From positions 1-40,822 of the IMG/VR virus record IMGVR_UViG_3300035199_000325: a stretch of DNA of 40,822 nucleotides; one strand, 5' to 3'. Shown here one piece after another: positions 1 to 7,850 of this stretch; position 1 is the stretch's first letter, and each line of letters begins with the position of its first letter. The position numbers and the translations under genes were made by a program. The stretch is from a virus. Below the pieces are notes generated by a model that saw only the letters and a program-made list of their open reading frames with translations, made no database searches and was not told the origin of the DNA.

Positions 1-1637
1 CCGCTGCTCCGGCCCAACCGGCAGCTGCCGCTCCGGCACAGCCCATCGCACCGACCCAGCCGACTGCACCTGCCCAGCCTGCAGCACCCGCCGCAGCGCA
101 GCCGCCCAAACCGGCGGAACCCGCCAAGCCGGCCGCGCCAGTCAAGCCTGTGCAGACCGCACCGGCTGCGCCTGTGGTCGAACCGCCGCAGTCCAGCATC
201 ATCGACGATGTGCTTGCCAACCCCATGCTGCTGCTCCTGGCGGGTGGCAGTGCGCTCGTGGCCTTGCTGGTTCTGCTGATGGTGCTGTCGCGCCGCAATG
301 CCTTGAAAGAGGCCGAGCTGCAGAACGGTCTTGCCGCGCAGGACGACGAGAACAGTTTCGACGGTGATCTCGATCTGAAGGACGACGGTTTCTCTGGCCT
401 CGATAGTCCGGATCTGGACGCCGCGGTTGCCGACGCGCCGGATGCTGCTCCCGCCAAGGCCGACGAGCGTGTCACCGCGCAGACTGGCGACGTGATCAGC
501 GAGGCCGACATTTACATCGCCTACGGCCGCTTCAACCAGGCTGGCGAGCTGTTGCAGAACGCCATCAATGATGAGCCGCATCGCAGCGATCTTCGCCTCA
601 AGCTGATGGAGGTCTATGCCGAACTGGGAGATCGCGAAGGTTTTGCGCGCCAGGAAAGCGAGCTCCGCGAAATTGGCGGCGCGAACGGCGAAATCGAGCA
701 ACTGAAAGGCAAGTACCCAGCCATGGCCGTTGCCGCCGTAGCAGCCAGTGCGGCTGCGGGGCTGGCTGCGGCAGACGATCTCGATAGCTTCAGTCTCGAT
801 GACCTGACCCTCGACGATGTTCCGGCAAACGCGCCGACAGCTGGCAGCGCTGATCTGGACGACGCATTCGACCTCAGTCTGGATGATCTGGATTCCGACC
901 TCGATCTGGAGCTTGCAGACGAAAAACCGACCGTCATCCAGCCGGCTGCAGCTCCGGTCGATGATCTGGGGCTGGACGATCTGGAGCTCGACCTCCCAGC
1001 CGCGCCGGTCAAGGCCGAAAGCGATCTGGATTTCGATCTGGATATCGGTGGTAGCGACGAACTGCTGACTGGCGACGAGAGTCTGGAACTCAGCGACGAC
1101 TTGGCTGACTTCAGCCTGGATCTGGAGCCGACTACCCAGCCGGCGACGGCCGATGAGGAAGATTTCCTGCTGAGTTTGGACAGTGACCTCGACACGCCGC
1201 TGACTGCCGAAGCACCCGCTCCGTTAGCAGAAAAGGAAAGCGAAGGTCTGCTCGGTCTGCCGGCTGATTTCGACCTCTCGTTGCCCGACGAGCCGATTGC
1301 CGAGCCGCTGGCTGACAATGACAGCTTTGCCGCGCAACTGGACGAAGTGACCGCCGAGCTGGATCAGCTCTCCGACAGTCTGCAGAAGGCGCCGGAACCC
1401 GAGCCGGTTGCCGTACTGGAAGATGAGACGGCAGACCTCGGCCTGGGGCTGGGCGAGGAGGACGACTTCGATTTCCTCTCCGGTACCGACGAAACCGCGA
1501 CCAAACTGGATTTGGCTCGTGCCTATATCGACATGGGTGACACTGAAGGCGCTCGCGACATCCTCGACGAGGTGCTGTCCGAGGGTAGTGACACCCAGCA
1601 ACAGGAAGCGCGCGAACTGATCGCACGACTCAGCTGA
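1..1637 (+). CDS. fimV: FimV, C-terminal part (start lies outside window)
   Basis: The frame is open from the left edge, so this is the 3' part of a larger gene. It begins in an Ala/Pro/Gln-rich linker and crosses one membrane helix (NPMLLLLAGGSALVALLVLL, about 75 residues in). It continues into a cytoplasmic TPR-like segment (EADIYIAYGRFNQAGELL) and a long acidic Asp/Leu-rich region of DDLDL-type repeats. It ends in the conserved FimV C-terminal TPR (LDLARAYIDMGDTEGARDIL). FimV is an inner-membrane peptidoglycan-binding hub for type IV pilus assembly and twitching in Pseudomonas. It is host chromosome, not phage. In P. aeruginosa truA follows fimV; here a prophage integrase follows instead. 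Confidence 0.95.
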   Translation, partial: AAPAQPAAAAPAQPIAPTQPTAPAQPAAPAAAQPPKPAEPAKPAAPVKPVQTAPAAPVVEPPQSSIIDDVLANPMLLLLAGGSALVALLVLLMVLSRRNALKEAELQNGLAAQDDENSFDGDLDLKDDGFSGLDSPDLDAAVADAPDAAPAKADERVTAQTGDVISEADIYIAYGRFNQAGELLQNAINDEPHRSDLRLKLMEVYAELGDREGFARQESELREIGGANGEIEQLKGKYPAMAVAAVAASAAAGLAAADDLDSFSLDDLTLDDVPANAPTAGSADLDDAFDLSLDDLDSDLDLELADEKPTVIQPAAAPVDDLGLDDLELDLPAAPVKAESDLDFDLDIGGSDELLTGDESLELSDDLADFSLDLEPTTQPATADEEDFLLSLDSDLDTPLTAEAPAPLAEKESEGLLGLPADFDLSLPDEPIAEPLADNDSFAAQLDEVTAELDQLSDSLQKAPEPEPVAVLEDETADLGLGLGEEDDFDFLSGTDETATKLDLARAYIDMGDTEGARDILDEVLSEGSDTQQQEARELIARLS

Positions 1638-1659
1638 TAGATGACAGATGTAGTACCCG

Positions 1660-1694
1660 CAGCGGCAGCCAATTCGGCTGCCGCTGGCGTTTTA
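1660..1694 (+). terminator. Intrinsic terminator of fimV
   Basis: A perfect 11-bp stem (CAGCGGCAGCC, 1660-1670, with GGCTGCCGCTG, 1676-1686) has a 5-nt loop and is followed by GCGTTTTAG. It lies 23 bases after the fimV stop. Confidence 0.85.
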
Positions 1695-1726
1695 GAAAAG
1701 CGTTAATTCCGCCACTTCCCGCCACG

Positions 1727-1760
1727 CCATTTCCGCAACTATTCCCACCATTTCCGCAAC
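1727..1760. repeat. 13-bp direct repeat in the probable attL region
   Basis: CCATTTCCGCAAC occurs at 1727-1739 and again at 1748-1760, 21 bases apart, in a stretch rich in CCGCCA/CCACC. The stretch 1695-1767 lies between the fimV terminator and the integrase stop, where the left attachment site and integrase arm sites are expected. The matching right site is not in the window, so the core cannot be defined. Confidence 0.4.
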
Positions 1761-1767
1761 CCCGTGG

Positions 1768-2814
1768 CTATTTCACGGGGTTCACCACCTTGCCGACGCG
1801 CCGATAAACCCGCTTGGTGATCTCCTGCTTGGTGTGTCCGAGGAGGTCGGACGCGTCTTCCAGGCTGACGATTTCCGAAGCGGCCTTCGGGCGAATGTCG
1901 CGGAACTGGAAGGTCATAATCGCTTCAGCCAGATCCGGGTCACCGTTCTCGCTCGCCTTGTCGGCGGCCCGCTTGCGCGCCGGTTCGAAGCGCTGGCGCA
2001 GCATCGGCTCGGTCAGCTGCTTACCCTCCGGGGTGGTGACCAGGTGCGGCCGTGACCGATCCAACTCATCCAGCAGCCGCCCGAGGCCCGTCCGCAGCCC
2101 GTCGATATGTAGGCGGATGCGCAGCTTCTGTGCCGTCTTGCCCTGGTCGACCAGCAGGAAGTCGTCCGTCACCTCCGCCCAGCGCATCTTGCGCACATCG
2201 GAGGGCCGCTGGCCGGTCAGGTAGGCAATGTCCATCGCCACCTGCAGCTCCCGCGGCGCCTCCGCATACACCGCCTGCCACACCTCGTCCGTGACATACA
2301 CGTCGCGCGGCGCCTCCTTGTTGCGCCTGACGCCCCGCGTCGGGTTCTCCTTGCTGAAAATCCCCCACTCCCTGGCCATGTTGAACGCGTGCGAGAGCAG
2401 GGCGATCTCGCGGTTGGCGCGCACCGGTGCCGTCCTGGCGTCCCGGTACTGCGCGATGATTTGCGGGGTGATCGCTTCCAGCGGCGCCGACTCGAAGGCG
2501 CGCACCAGGTGCACCAGGCACTTGCGGTTGTCCTTCTGGGTCTTGGCGCCCTTGCCGGGGATCACGTCCCGGTCGTAACGGCGCAGCAGGTCACCCACCG
2601 TCTTGGCCGCCACCGGCACCTTCTTGCGCTCCAGCTGCGCCCACTTCACCCGCGCTTCGTCAGGGTCCGTCCCCAGCGGTATCTCCTTCCTGTTCCCCTT
2701 CTCATCGCGGCCGGCGTAGTAGTAGCCGACCCATTCCTGGCCCGATTTCAGCGTGCGCACCCGGCGGATCATCCTTGGCGGCAGGTCTCGGTTGGCTGGT
2801 TTCTTCGGGCGCAT
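1768..2814 (-). CDS. int: Tyrosine-recombinase prophage integrase
   Basis: A 348-aa tyrosine recombinase at the chromosome-prophage boundary, expected to catalyse integration and excision at the phage attachment site. The N-terminal arm-binding part (about 1-70) is followed by a SAM-like core-binding domain (about 70-165) and a catalytic domain. Visible catalytic residues are Arg203 (TGQRPSD), Arg308 in a variant second box (RDIRPKAA, lacking the usual HxxR histidine), His327 (LLGH) and Tyr337 (KRVYRR). The gene points toward fimV, as is usual for an att-proximal integrase. A 9-bp hairpin (AACCCCGTG/CACGGGGTT, 1758-1782) overlaps its stop codon but has no U-run. The start is 2 bases from the stop of the next gene upstream. 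Confidence 0.93.
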   Translation of the reverse strand: MRPKKPANRDLPPRMIRRVRTLKSGQEWVGYYYAGRDEKGNRKEIPLGTDPDEARVKWAQLERKKVPVAAKTVGDLLRRYDRDVIPGKGAKTQKDNRKCLVHLVRAFESAPLEAITPQIIAQYRDARTAPVRANREIALLSHAFNMAREWGIFSKENPTRGVRRNKEAPRDVYVTDEVWQAVYAEAPRELQVAMDIAYLTGQRPSDVRKMRWAEVTDDFLLVDQGKTAQKLRIRLHIDGLRTGLGRLLDELDRSRPHLVTTPEGKQLTEPMLRQRFEPARKRAADKASENGDPDLAEAIMTFQFRDIRPKAASEIVSLEDASDLLGHTKQEITKRVYRRVGKVVNPVK

Positions 2815-2816
2815 GG

Positions 2817-3053
2817 TTATCCCACTTTGGAGAGGTCCAATGACCAGGGCTCAGCCACGGCATTGGTGGATGAGGGTTTCACGCCGGCCAGCTTGAGCCG
2901 GGCGTACACGCGGCCGACGACAGGCCGGCGCGCCCCGGTGAGGGCGTACTGCCAGCCGTTCTTGGCGAGCCACTTGATCTGCAGTGAAGGTAGACGGTAG
3001 CCGGTGATGGCGACCAGCTCTTCGTCGCTAAGGGTTTCGGTCTGGATGTCCAT
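2817..3053 (-). CDS. DUF4224 family protein (excisionase-like partner of integrase)
   Basis: 78 aa. The sequence (LSDEELVAITGYRLPSLQIK..W) matches my recollection of the DUF4224 family. These are short proteins almost always encoded next to phage integrases in proteobacteria and suspected to act as excisionase or DNA-binding accessories. The ATG at 3053 is chosen because GAGG lies 8-11 bases upstream and the conserved LSDEEL motif begins soon after. A longer in-frame extension upstream has no family resemblance and is out-of-frame noise over the next gene. The direct link to int (3-base gap) supports a shared transcript. Its role in excision is inferred from position. Confidence 0.85.
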   Translation of the reverse strand: MDIQTETLSDEELVAITGYRLPSLQIKWLAKNGWQYALTGARRPVVGRVYARLKLAGVKPSSTNAVAEPWSLDLSKVG

Positions 3054-3087
3054 GCTGGATACCTCGCTGGTCAGCGCTGGCGCTGGG

Positions 3088-3381
3088 CTAATGCTTGATG
3101 AGCCGGAGGGCGGCGCCTTCCTGGACGATGTTGATTCGACTAGCGTCGAAGGCGGGGGAGTTGACGACCCGGTGGATAAGCTCCGGCAGGGCCTGCAGGA
3201 GCTGCGGCGGCATCTGGTTGTAGTCCACGCAGTGGAGCGTGTGCAGGATCTCGTAGGCTTCCCGATCCGGCTTGACCCCGAGCATCTTGCAGATGGTGTC
3301 AATGGTGCAGATTGAGAAGTGGGAGCTGGCGACCATCTTTGTCAGGGCAGCCTGAGCCGCCATGATCTTCAGTTCGGACAT
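3088..3381 (-). CDS. Hypothetical early phage protein, 97 aa
   Basis: The family is not recognised. Mixed helical composition with a Cys-containing N-terminal half (SICTIDTICKMLG) and an amphipathic C-terminal half. No signal peptide or membrane segment. The start at 3381 follows a GAGAGG ribosome site 8 bases upstream (GAGAGGTAAAACC-ATG). A longer in-frame version starting near 3483 would overlap the next gene and lacks a ribosome site. Member of the leftward early operon; function unknown. Confidence 0.75.
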   Translation of the reverse strand: MSELKIMAAQAALTKMVASSHFSICTIDTICKMLGVKPDREAYEILHTLHCVDYNQMPPQLLQALPELIHRVVNSPAFDASRINIVQEGAALRLIKH

Positions 3382-3436
3382 GGTTTTACCTCTCCGCCGA
3401 CTCTCGCCGGCAGCTGGTGGGGTAGGTGGGGATAGA

Positions 3437-3793
3437 TCAGGTAGGACTGTGGCGCTTCTTGTCTTCAGCGAGCATGGCCTCAAGCCCGCCTGGGATTGCT
3501 TCGTGGAGGCGCTGGCGCCACCAGAACTTCCCCTTTCCCTCAGGTTGAGTGAAAGGCTCGGTGCCCAGTCCGAGCAGGAAGAGAACGGCTTCGGTCTTCA
3601 CCGGCGTGTAGTCAGCCGGAACCACCACGCTGTCCTCTGATAGGGCGTAGAGCGCTCGCGTCTCGTAGTCCGGCCACTCATGAGGGCAGAGCGTGACCAT
3701 CAGGTGGTGTTCGTAGCTGCACGGCTGCCAATCGCTCTTGGGCGACGTGAATCGGGACTGCCCCGCCACTGGCTTCAGTTGGTCATTGGGCAT
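3437..3793 (-). CDS. Hypothetical early phage protein, 118 aa
   Basis: Soluble, with several Trp/His residues (WQPCSYEHHLMVTLCPHEWPDY) and a C-terminal half rich in charged residues (KGKFWWRQRLHEAIPGG). No recognised domain. It overlaps the start region of the downstream-numbered zinc-ribbon gene (3783-4046) by 11 bases, as is common in this tightly packed minus-strand operon. Function unknown. Confidence 0.75.
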   Translation of the reverse strand: MPNDQLKPVAGQSRFTSPKSDWQPCSYEHHLMVTLCPHEWPDYETRALYALSEDSVVVPADYTPVKTEAVLFLLGLGTEPFTQPEGKGKFWWRQRLHEAIPGGLEAMLAEDKKRHSPT

Positions 3794-4046
3794 GGGTGGG
3801 CTCCTCCATCCATTTACGCCAGAAACCGTCCTTTCGCTGCCAGTACCCGTTCCCCCAGGTCATTGGGTTCCACCAGGTGGCTGTGGACATCCAGCGCTCT
3901 GTCACGTCGCTCCAGTTGTAGGACTCGGTGCTGCCGCACTTCCAACACGGGTATTTGGTGCGGAACGCATTGGCCCACCCGGCACTCGGCGCGCATTCAT
4001 GGATGGCTCCACACTCATCGCAACGGACGTTGTTCTGCCATGCCAT
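3783..4046 (-). CDS. Small zinc-ribbon-like protein
   Basis: 87 aa. Two CxxC pairs (CDECG near residue 10, CWKCG near 35) predict one bound zinc. The remainder is unusually Trp-rich (WMSTATWWNPMTWGNGYW..FWRKWMEE). The ATG at 4046 is preferred over an in-frame GTG one codon earlier. GGAGG is 6 bases from that ATG, and ATG overlaps the TGA of the upstream gene as ATGA. It could bind nucleic acid or a host protein; no specific function can be assigned. Confidence 0.8.
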   Translation of the reverse strand: MAWQNNVRCDECGAIHECAPSAGWANAFRTKYPCWKCGSTESYNWSDVTERWMSTATWWNPMTWGNGYWQRKDGFWRKWMEEPTHAQ

Positions 4047-4435
4047 CACGCACCTCCTTCCTGCTGCTTGTCGGCGCGATCCGCCTCCCAGAACCTCATG
4101 ATCTCCTGCAGCGCATCATCCACCGGCTTGATCTCACGGTCGAAGTAGGCCTGGGCGTCGGTTTCCTCTTCAGGTGGCAACTCGCCCGGGCCGGCCAGGC
4201 TGTTGAAGATCCAGAGCATTGCCGCTTCGGCGCCCTTGCCGTTCTCGTGTTCGATCACGGCGGAGCGCATGGCGAGGATGTACCGGCCGAACAGCAGGTC
4301 CATCTCCTTGATGCGCATGTGGGCCCGCTGCAGCTCCTTCTCCACCTTCTCGTGATCCTCTTCCAGTACCACGTAGAGCCGTTCCTGGTGCTGGTGGAAG
4401 TCCACCATGGCGTGGTGGCGTGGGGCTCTATCCAT
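4046..4435 (-). CDS. Hypothetical protein with predicted coiled coil, 129 aa
   Basis: Highly charged and helical. The first half (LYVVLEEDHEKVEKELQRAHMRIKEMD) has heptad-like spacing suggestive of a coiled coil, and the second half is acidic (LPPEEETDAQAYFD). No membrane segment or catalytic motif. It overlaps both neighbours by a few bases (ATGA-type coupling at 4046 and an 8-base overlap at 4428), consistent with translational coupling. Family not recognised. Confidence 0.75.
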   Translation of the reverse strand: MDRAPRHHAMVDFHQHQERLYVVLEEDHEKVEKELQRAHMRIKEMDLLFGRYILAMRSAVIEHENGKGAEAAMLWIFNSLAGPGELPPEEETDAQAYFDREIKPVDDALQEIMRFWEADRADKQQEGGA

Positions 4436-5105
4436 GGCTGGCCTCCTTGTTGGCGGCCCGGTCCAGCCGCTCGATCTCAGCCAGGATCAGGGCGCCGGCC
4501 TTGACCAGCATGCGGCGTGGCTCGCTGTGCTTCAGCCATTCGGACGCCCACGGCCAGAACTCCCGCCAGTTACCGGGATTGATTCCGCCGGCCCAGAGGG
4601 AATAGCAGGCGGCTGCATCGGCTAGCTCGCCTCCTGCGTGCTCGTCGTCGTGCACCGGCATCCAGCCCTCGGTCTCAACCTGCCGGCGGCGCTCGGCCAG
4701 CACGTCGCGGGCTGCTGGTGTGTGAATGTCCGTTGCAGGAATCGCCGCATCACAGTTCGGGCACATCCCGCTGCCGTCGATGAAGCCGGCGCCATAGCTG
4801 GTCGCTGGGTATGCATCGCCGCATGCGCAGTGGGTCAGCTCATCCGGCTTCAGGGCTGCGGCGGCGGTATACACCGGCAGCCACTGGTACAGGTCGCTGG
4901 AATCGCCAGGCTTGTTGCTGATGACGATGTTGTCTTCCGTTTCGTAGAAGACCTCCCCGTCGCGGAACAGCACATAAGCCACGGGGTCGGCTTCCTGCTC
5001 CATCCGGAGCGCTGCATTGATGATTGCTGCGGCCTGCTCGCTTTTGATGTTCAGCCCCAGGGAGAGGGCGGCGCGCTGGGCGGCCTGGAGTTGTTCGTGG
5101 GTCAT
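4428..5105 (-). CDS. Phage protein with DUF551-like/zinc-binding middle and conserved C-terminal phage domain
   Basis: 225 aa with at least two parts. The N-terminal half (residues 1-85) includes a fragment (DPVAYVLFRDGEVFYET) resembling small phage proteins. A middle Cys cluster (CACGDAY...GMCPNCDAA, about 94-120) could hold zinc. The C-terminal part (ARDVLAERRRQVETEGWMP..DDEH, then GELADAAACYSLWAGG) is a segment I recognise from many unrelated phage early proteins, where it appears as a mobile module. The biochemical role is unknown. It couples by a 4-base overlap with the next gene. Confidence 0.8.
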   Translation of the reverse strand: MTHEQLQAAQRAALSLGLNIKSEQAAAIINAALRMEQEADPVAYVLFRDGEVFYETEDNIVISNKPGDSSDLYQWLPVYTAAAALKPDELTHCACGDAYPATSYGAGFIDGSGMCPNCDAAIPATDIHTPAARDVLAERRRQVETEGWMPVHDDEHAGGELADAAACYSLWAGGINPGNWREFWPWASEWLKHSEPRRMLVKAGALILAEIERLDRAANKEASHG

Positions 5106-5296
5106 GGCTCTTGCTCCATAGGCCGGAAGTCGGCGAAGTAATCAACGATCTTCTTGCTGCAATCCATGGCGCCAGGGCTGGCGCAGCGGCCCACGTACTT
5201 GTGGGCGTCACGGAGTAGGGATTCGAGGGCAGCGATGCGAGCTGCGGCCAGTTGCGCTTCGATCACGCGCATGGCGGCGGATTTGTCGAGGCTCAT
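5102..5296 (-). CDS. Small hypothetical protein, 64 aa
   Basis: Helical N-terminal half (SAAMRVIEAQLAAARIAALESLL) and a short Cys-containing end. The start at 5296 overlaps the TGA of the DUF4406 gene as ATGA and has GGAGGG upstream. A longer in-frame extension upstream would run through the DUF4406 gene and is not used. No recognised family. Confidence 0.75.
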   Translation of the reverse strand: MSLDKSAAMRVIEAQLAAARIAALESLLRDAHKYVGRCASPGAMDCSKKIVDYFADFRPMEQEP

Positions 5297-5622
5297 GCCG
5301 GCATCCCTCCCGGCGTGGCCATGGCCCGGCGCCCGATGTCGGCCGCCATTACCCGGACAATGCCCAGGTTGCAGGCGATGTGATGCTCGAGCATGGCGCC
5401 CTTGGACTTTTCCCAGCCGGGCAGCAGGGCCATCAAGTCGCAGGTCAGGAGCTGCGGGATGGCCTGTTTCATGTAGGCCTCCCAGTCCGCCTGCTCTGGG
5501 TTCTCGGCGGGGTTCTCCACCTGGTAGCCCAGGGCGCGGAGGCGAGCGGCTTCGGCATTGAAGGCCGGGTAGTTGAACTCCGGCAGGCCGGTCATGGGGC
5601 CGGCGAGGTAGATGCGCTTCAT
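5293..5622 (-). CDS. DUF4406 family protein (nucleoside 2-deoxyribosyltransferase-like)
   Basis: 109 aa, opening with the hallmark MKRIYLAGPMTGLPEFNYPAF. This is the signature of DUF4406, a phage family related to nucleoside 2-deoxyribosyltransferases. The central helix (LRALGYQVENPAENP) and the CDLMALLPGWEKSKGAMLE..A segment correspond to the family's ligand-binding and catalytic region; the GWEKSKGA..E stretch includes the usual catalytic Glu. It probably binds or hydrolyses a nucleotide-derived metabolite, but no activity is established. Coupled on both sides by 4-base overlaps. Confidence 0.88.
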   Translation of the reverse strand: MKRIYLAGPMTGLPEFNYPAFNAEAARLRALGYQVENPAENPEQADWEAYMKQAIPQLLTCDLMALLPGWEKSKGAMLEHHIACNLGIVRVMAADIGRRAMATPGGMPA

Positions 5623-6089
5623 GCCTGCACCTCCGGCGCCGCCGGCAGCGGCATCCAGTGGGTGACCTCATCGCCCGAGTCGACCTCAATCAGCGGCGAG
5701 TACCAGCCGTCGTGGTCGGCGTGTTCTTTCACGTCGTGCCAGCCGGTGGCATGGAAGCAGCCATTCTCATCGGCATCGGGATGAAACTCGCTATAGAGCG
5801 GGTATTCGTTCAGGTAGCGGGCAGAGAAGACGTAAGACTGGTTGTTGTGCGCGCGGCGGACACACACGATGACCTCCCGCTCATCACCCTGTGGAACCTC
5901 CGGCAGACGCTCGCTCACCGGTACCCACCGGGGCTCCTGTTGGCCGCGGGCGCGGCCCATGGCGTAGGCCTTGTCCTGGAACTCCATCAAGCGGTCGTTA
6001 CCGGTGCCGAAGATGATGTCGATGTAGCTGGTGTGCAGAGCTTCGATCTCGACCAGGTCGGCCGGGTGGTTTTGTTGAACAGCGGACAT
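5619..6089 (-). CDS. DUF551 domain protein
   Basis: 156 aa. The C-terminal two thirds begin with RWVPVSERLPEVPQ and end with THWMPLPAAPE, the paired motifs that define DUF551, an uncharacterised family found mainly in phages and prophages. The N-terminal 50 residues are a separate helical extension. No catalytic residues are known for the family. Start ATG at 6089 follows an AGGGAGGG-like purine stretch. First gene of a coupled run (6089 to 4428). Confidence 0.85.
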   Translation of the reverse strand: MSAVQQNHPADLVEIEALHTSYIDIIFGTGNDRLMEFQDKAYAMGRARGQQEPRWVPVSERLPEVPQGDEREVIVCVRRAHNNQSYVFSARYLNEYPLYSEFHPDADENGCFHATGWHDVKEHADHDGWYSPLIEVDSGDEVTHWMPLPAAPEVQA

Positions 6090-6137
6090 AGCAAAGCCCT
6101 CCCTGGCATAACGCCAAGCTGGTTTGGATGGGATGGA

Positions 6138-6227
6138 TCAGGACTGAGGCGGGACGGGGCGGCAGCGGATGCAGGGGCAGAGGTCCACCTGCTTGCCGGT
6201 GGATCGGCAGAAGATGGGGCGGGTCAT
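6138..6227 (-). CDS. Very small Cys-rich protein, 29 aa
   Basis: A strong AAGGAG site lies 6 bases before ATG (6225-6227). The start overlaps the TGA of the upstream gene as ATGA, which argues that this is translated. The product (MTRPIFCRSTGKQVDLCPCI then RCRPVPPQS) has four Cys, enough for one zinc site. It is too short for homology-based naming. The 48 bases between its stop and the next gene hold nothing recognisable. Confidence 0.6.
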   Translation of the reverse strand: MTRPIFCRSTGKQVDLCPCIRCRPVPPQS

Positions 6228-6418
6228 CGTCTGCTCCTTCCTTCGCCAGCCTTCAGCGATGCGTCGTGGTTGGCCTGGCGGAACTCGCTGCAGATCACGA
6301 CCGCATCGTCGCCGTCTCGCCGGTGAACCGGCATGGTGTGAAAGGGTAGGGCGGAGCAGTCGTCATCGCGCTTGGCGCAGGCGCTGCACTGGCCACCCTT
6401 GGGGTAGTAGTTGGTCAT
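6224..6418 (-). CDS. Small Cys-rich hypothetical protein, 64 aa
   Basis: Contains CSACAKRDDDCSALPF near the N-terminus and one further Cys, resembling a small metal-binding fold. Start ATG at 6418 overlaps the upstream stop as ATGA; the downstream end overlaps the 29-aa gene the same way. No annotated family recognised. Part of the leftward early operon. Confidence 0.75.
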   Translation of the reverse strand: MTNYYPKGGQCSACAKRDDDCSALPFHTMPVHRRDGDDAVVICSEFRQANHDASLKAGEGRSRR

Positions 6419-6744
6419 GGCGTCATCGCCGTGTTGCTCAACAGCTGGATCAGGGCCGGATGCAGCTCGAGAGTGTCGGCCGCCGGGTCCAGCAGCTCGT
6501 TGCGCGGGTCCAGCAGCACCTCCATGCCAAAGGTGACGCGGAACATGGAGCCTTGCTGGGCAACCTCGATCAGCTTCTCCAGCACCTTCTTGCACTGCTC
6601 GTGATCGTCGAGGTCGAGCCATTCGATCTCGTCTTCATCTTCGGTGATGCAGTCGGGCAGGTAGCCCTTGATCAGCGATTCCAGGAAGGATGCGACCTGC
6701 TGGGCGCATTCCAGGTCCCGCTCGCTGGCGCGTGCCATTTTCAT
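6415..6744 (-). CDS. Hypothetical acidic protein, 109 aa
   Basis: Strongly acidic middle (CITEDEDEIEWLDLDDHEQCKK) flanked by helical segments; net negative charge recalls small phage inhibitors or DNA mimics, but this is only a composition argument. GAGGGA lies 10 bases before the ATG at 6744; a second ATG two codons on is an alternative start. No recognised domain. Confidence 0.75.
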   Translation of the reverse strand: MKMARASERDLECAQQVASFLESLIKGYLPDCITEDEDEIEWLDLDDHEQCKKVLEKLIEVAQQGSMFRVTFGMEVLLDPRNELLDPAADTLELHPALIQLLSNTAMTP

Positions 6745-6823
6745 GCGTGCAATTCCCTCGCTAGATAGGCGGAAAAGAGTTTCCGAAAACGGGTAATAGG
6801 TTTCCGGGGAAGGGGTGACAGGT

Positions 6824-7540
6824 TCAGGCGGCAGCGGCTTGCGTCTGCGCCAGGATTGCGCGGGCGGCGTGCCGGATCATGTAGAGCTCGCGGATCAGCG
6901 ATGCGGACGGGGTGGTGACGCTGATCTCCCACCAGTCAGGCCCCAGGCCAAGCACCTCGCAATGCTCGTTCATGAAGACCCCGGCGTGGTGCTCGTCGCC
7001 GATGTCACTGGCTTCGCGCAGCAGGTCGGACCACTCGTCCCACTTGTCGTCAGCGTCGTCCTTTCTCGCCTCGGCGCTGACGAACTGGCGCAGGTCATGC
7101 CATCGGCTGCCGTCCAGGCCGCGCGCCTTCTCTTCGCGCACCCATTCCGGCATGGCATCAAGCTGTTCGTCGTCAGCGCCCTGGCAGATCAGCTCACAGA
7201 CGCCGCTGATGAGTGCGCCGCGGAATGCCGGCTCATCGAATTCGCGCGTCTTGCATTTCTCGTCGAGCTTCGAGTGGATGTAGTAGCCGATGTCGTTGCC
7301 GGCAAGGAACTCCATGCCGTAGCCCATGCCGACGCTGAAGGTCAGGTTGGCGATGTCGCCCACGACCGCGATGCCGAAGCGAGTGATCATGATGTCGAAG
7401 GCATAGGCGCTGGTGCCGGGCTTCGCGCAGCGCCAGACCTGGCATTCAGGCGTGTCGCTCAGGGCGCGGTAGGTATGGTCCTTCAGGTACTCGGCAGCCT
7501 CGGCCGCGCGCTCGGCGCGGACCTGTTCGTAGGTCTTCAT
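6824..7540 (-). CDS. Hypothetical phage protein, 238 aa
   Basis: Soluble, with no recognised domain. The N-terminus (MKTYEQVRAERAAEAAEYLK) is helical, the middle (TRFGIAVVGDIANLTFSVGMGYGMEF) is Gly-rich and beta-prone, and the C-terminus is helical. The start at 7540 has AAGGA 7 bases upstream; a 20-codon longer version lacks a ribosome site. A 100-base gap upstream separates it from the oppositely oriented 7643 gene, so a promoter for either may lie there, although no clear -35/-10 pair is seen. The 79 bases downstream of its stop hold no gene. Confidence 0.75.
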   Translation of the reverse strand: MKTYEQVRAERAAEAAEYLKDHTYRALSDTPECQVWRCAKPGTSAYAFDIMITRFGIAVVGDIANLTFSVGMGYGMEFLAGNDIGYYIHSKLDEKCKTREFDEPAFRGALISGVCELICQGADDEQLDAMPEWVREEKARGLDGSRWHDLRQFVSAEARKDDADDKWDEWSDLLREASDIGDEHHAGVFMNEHCEVLGLGPDWWEISVTTPSASLIRELYMIRHAARAILAQTQAAAA

Positions 7541-7642
7541 AGGGGATTCCTTCGCCGTAGTGGCGCTATGGCATGGAGTGGGGTAGGTTGATTGCGCCAA
7601 CAGGGAAGTCGGTCAACAGGTCATCAATTCGAGGAGGACCAT

Positions 7643-7846
7643 ATGAATCCCTGCCAAGCTTGTGTTAATCAGAAGGGACAAAGCTTTCGAGTAGGCCCGC
7701 ACCGGAACCTAGTTCTTGTACAGACCTGGGAATGGCCAGGCGGACCCATGGGAGGCAGTCACACAGATCGCCTTTATCAGTGCTCCACCTGCGGCCATCA
7801 GCTCTTCTGGAGCAATGAGAAGATGGGCGACAGAACCTGGTCCTGA
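7643..7846 (+). CDS. Zinc-ribbon protein on the opposite strand (possible moron)
   Basis: 67 aa, with an N-terminal CQAC and a C-terminal CSTCGHQLFW; together these make a four-Cys zinc ribbon around a beta-rich core (LVLVQTWEWPGGPMGGSHTDRL). GAGGAGG lies 5 bases upstream of ATG at 7643. It is the only plus-strand gene inside an 11-kb minus-strand operon and is convergent with the SOS-box gene (4-base gap). Such inverted single genes are typical of morons, acquired cargo with independent expression. Function unknown. Confidence 0.75.
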   Translation: MNPCQACVNQKGQSFRVGPHRNLVLVQTWEWPGGPMGGSHTDRLYQCSTCGHQLFWSNEKMGDRTWS

Positions 7847-7850
7847 CCTC

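Noticed and set aside
614-1318. 234-aa minus-strand frame within fimV
   Set aside because: A shadow of fimV's Asp/Leu repeats (Ser/Arg-rich translation).
1758-1782. Terminator of the integrase gene
   Set aside because: The 9-bp stem overlaps the stop codon and lacks a U-run; kept only as a remark in the integrase entry.
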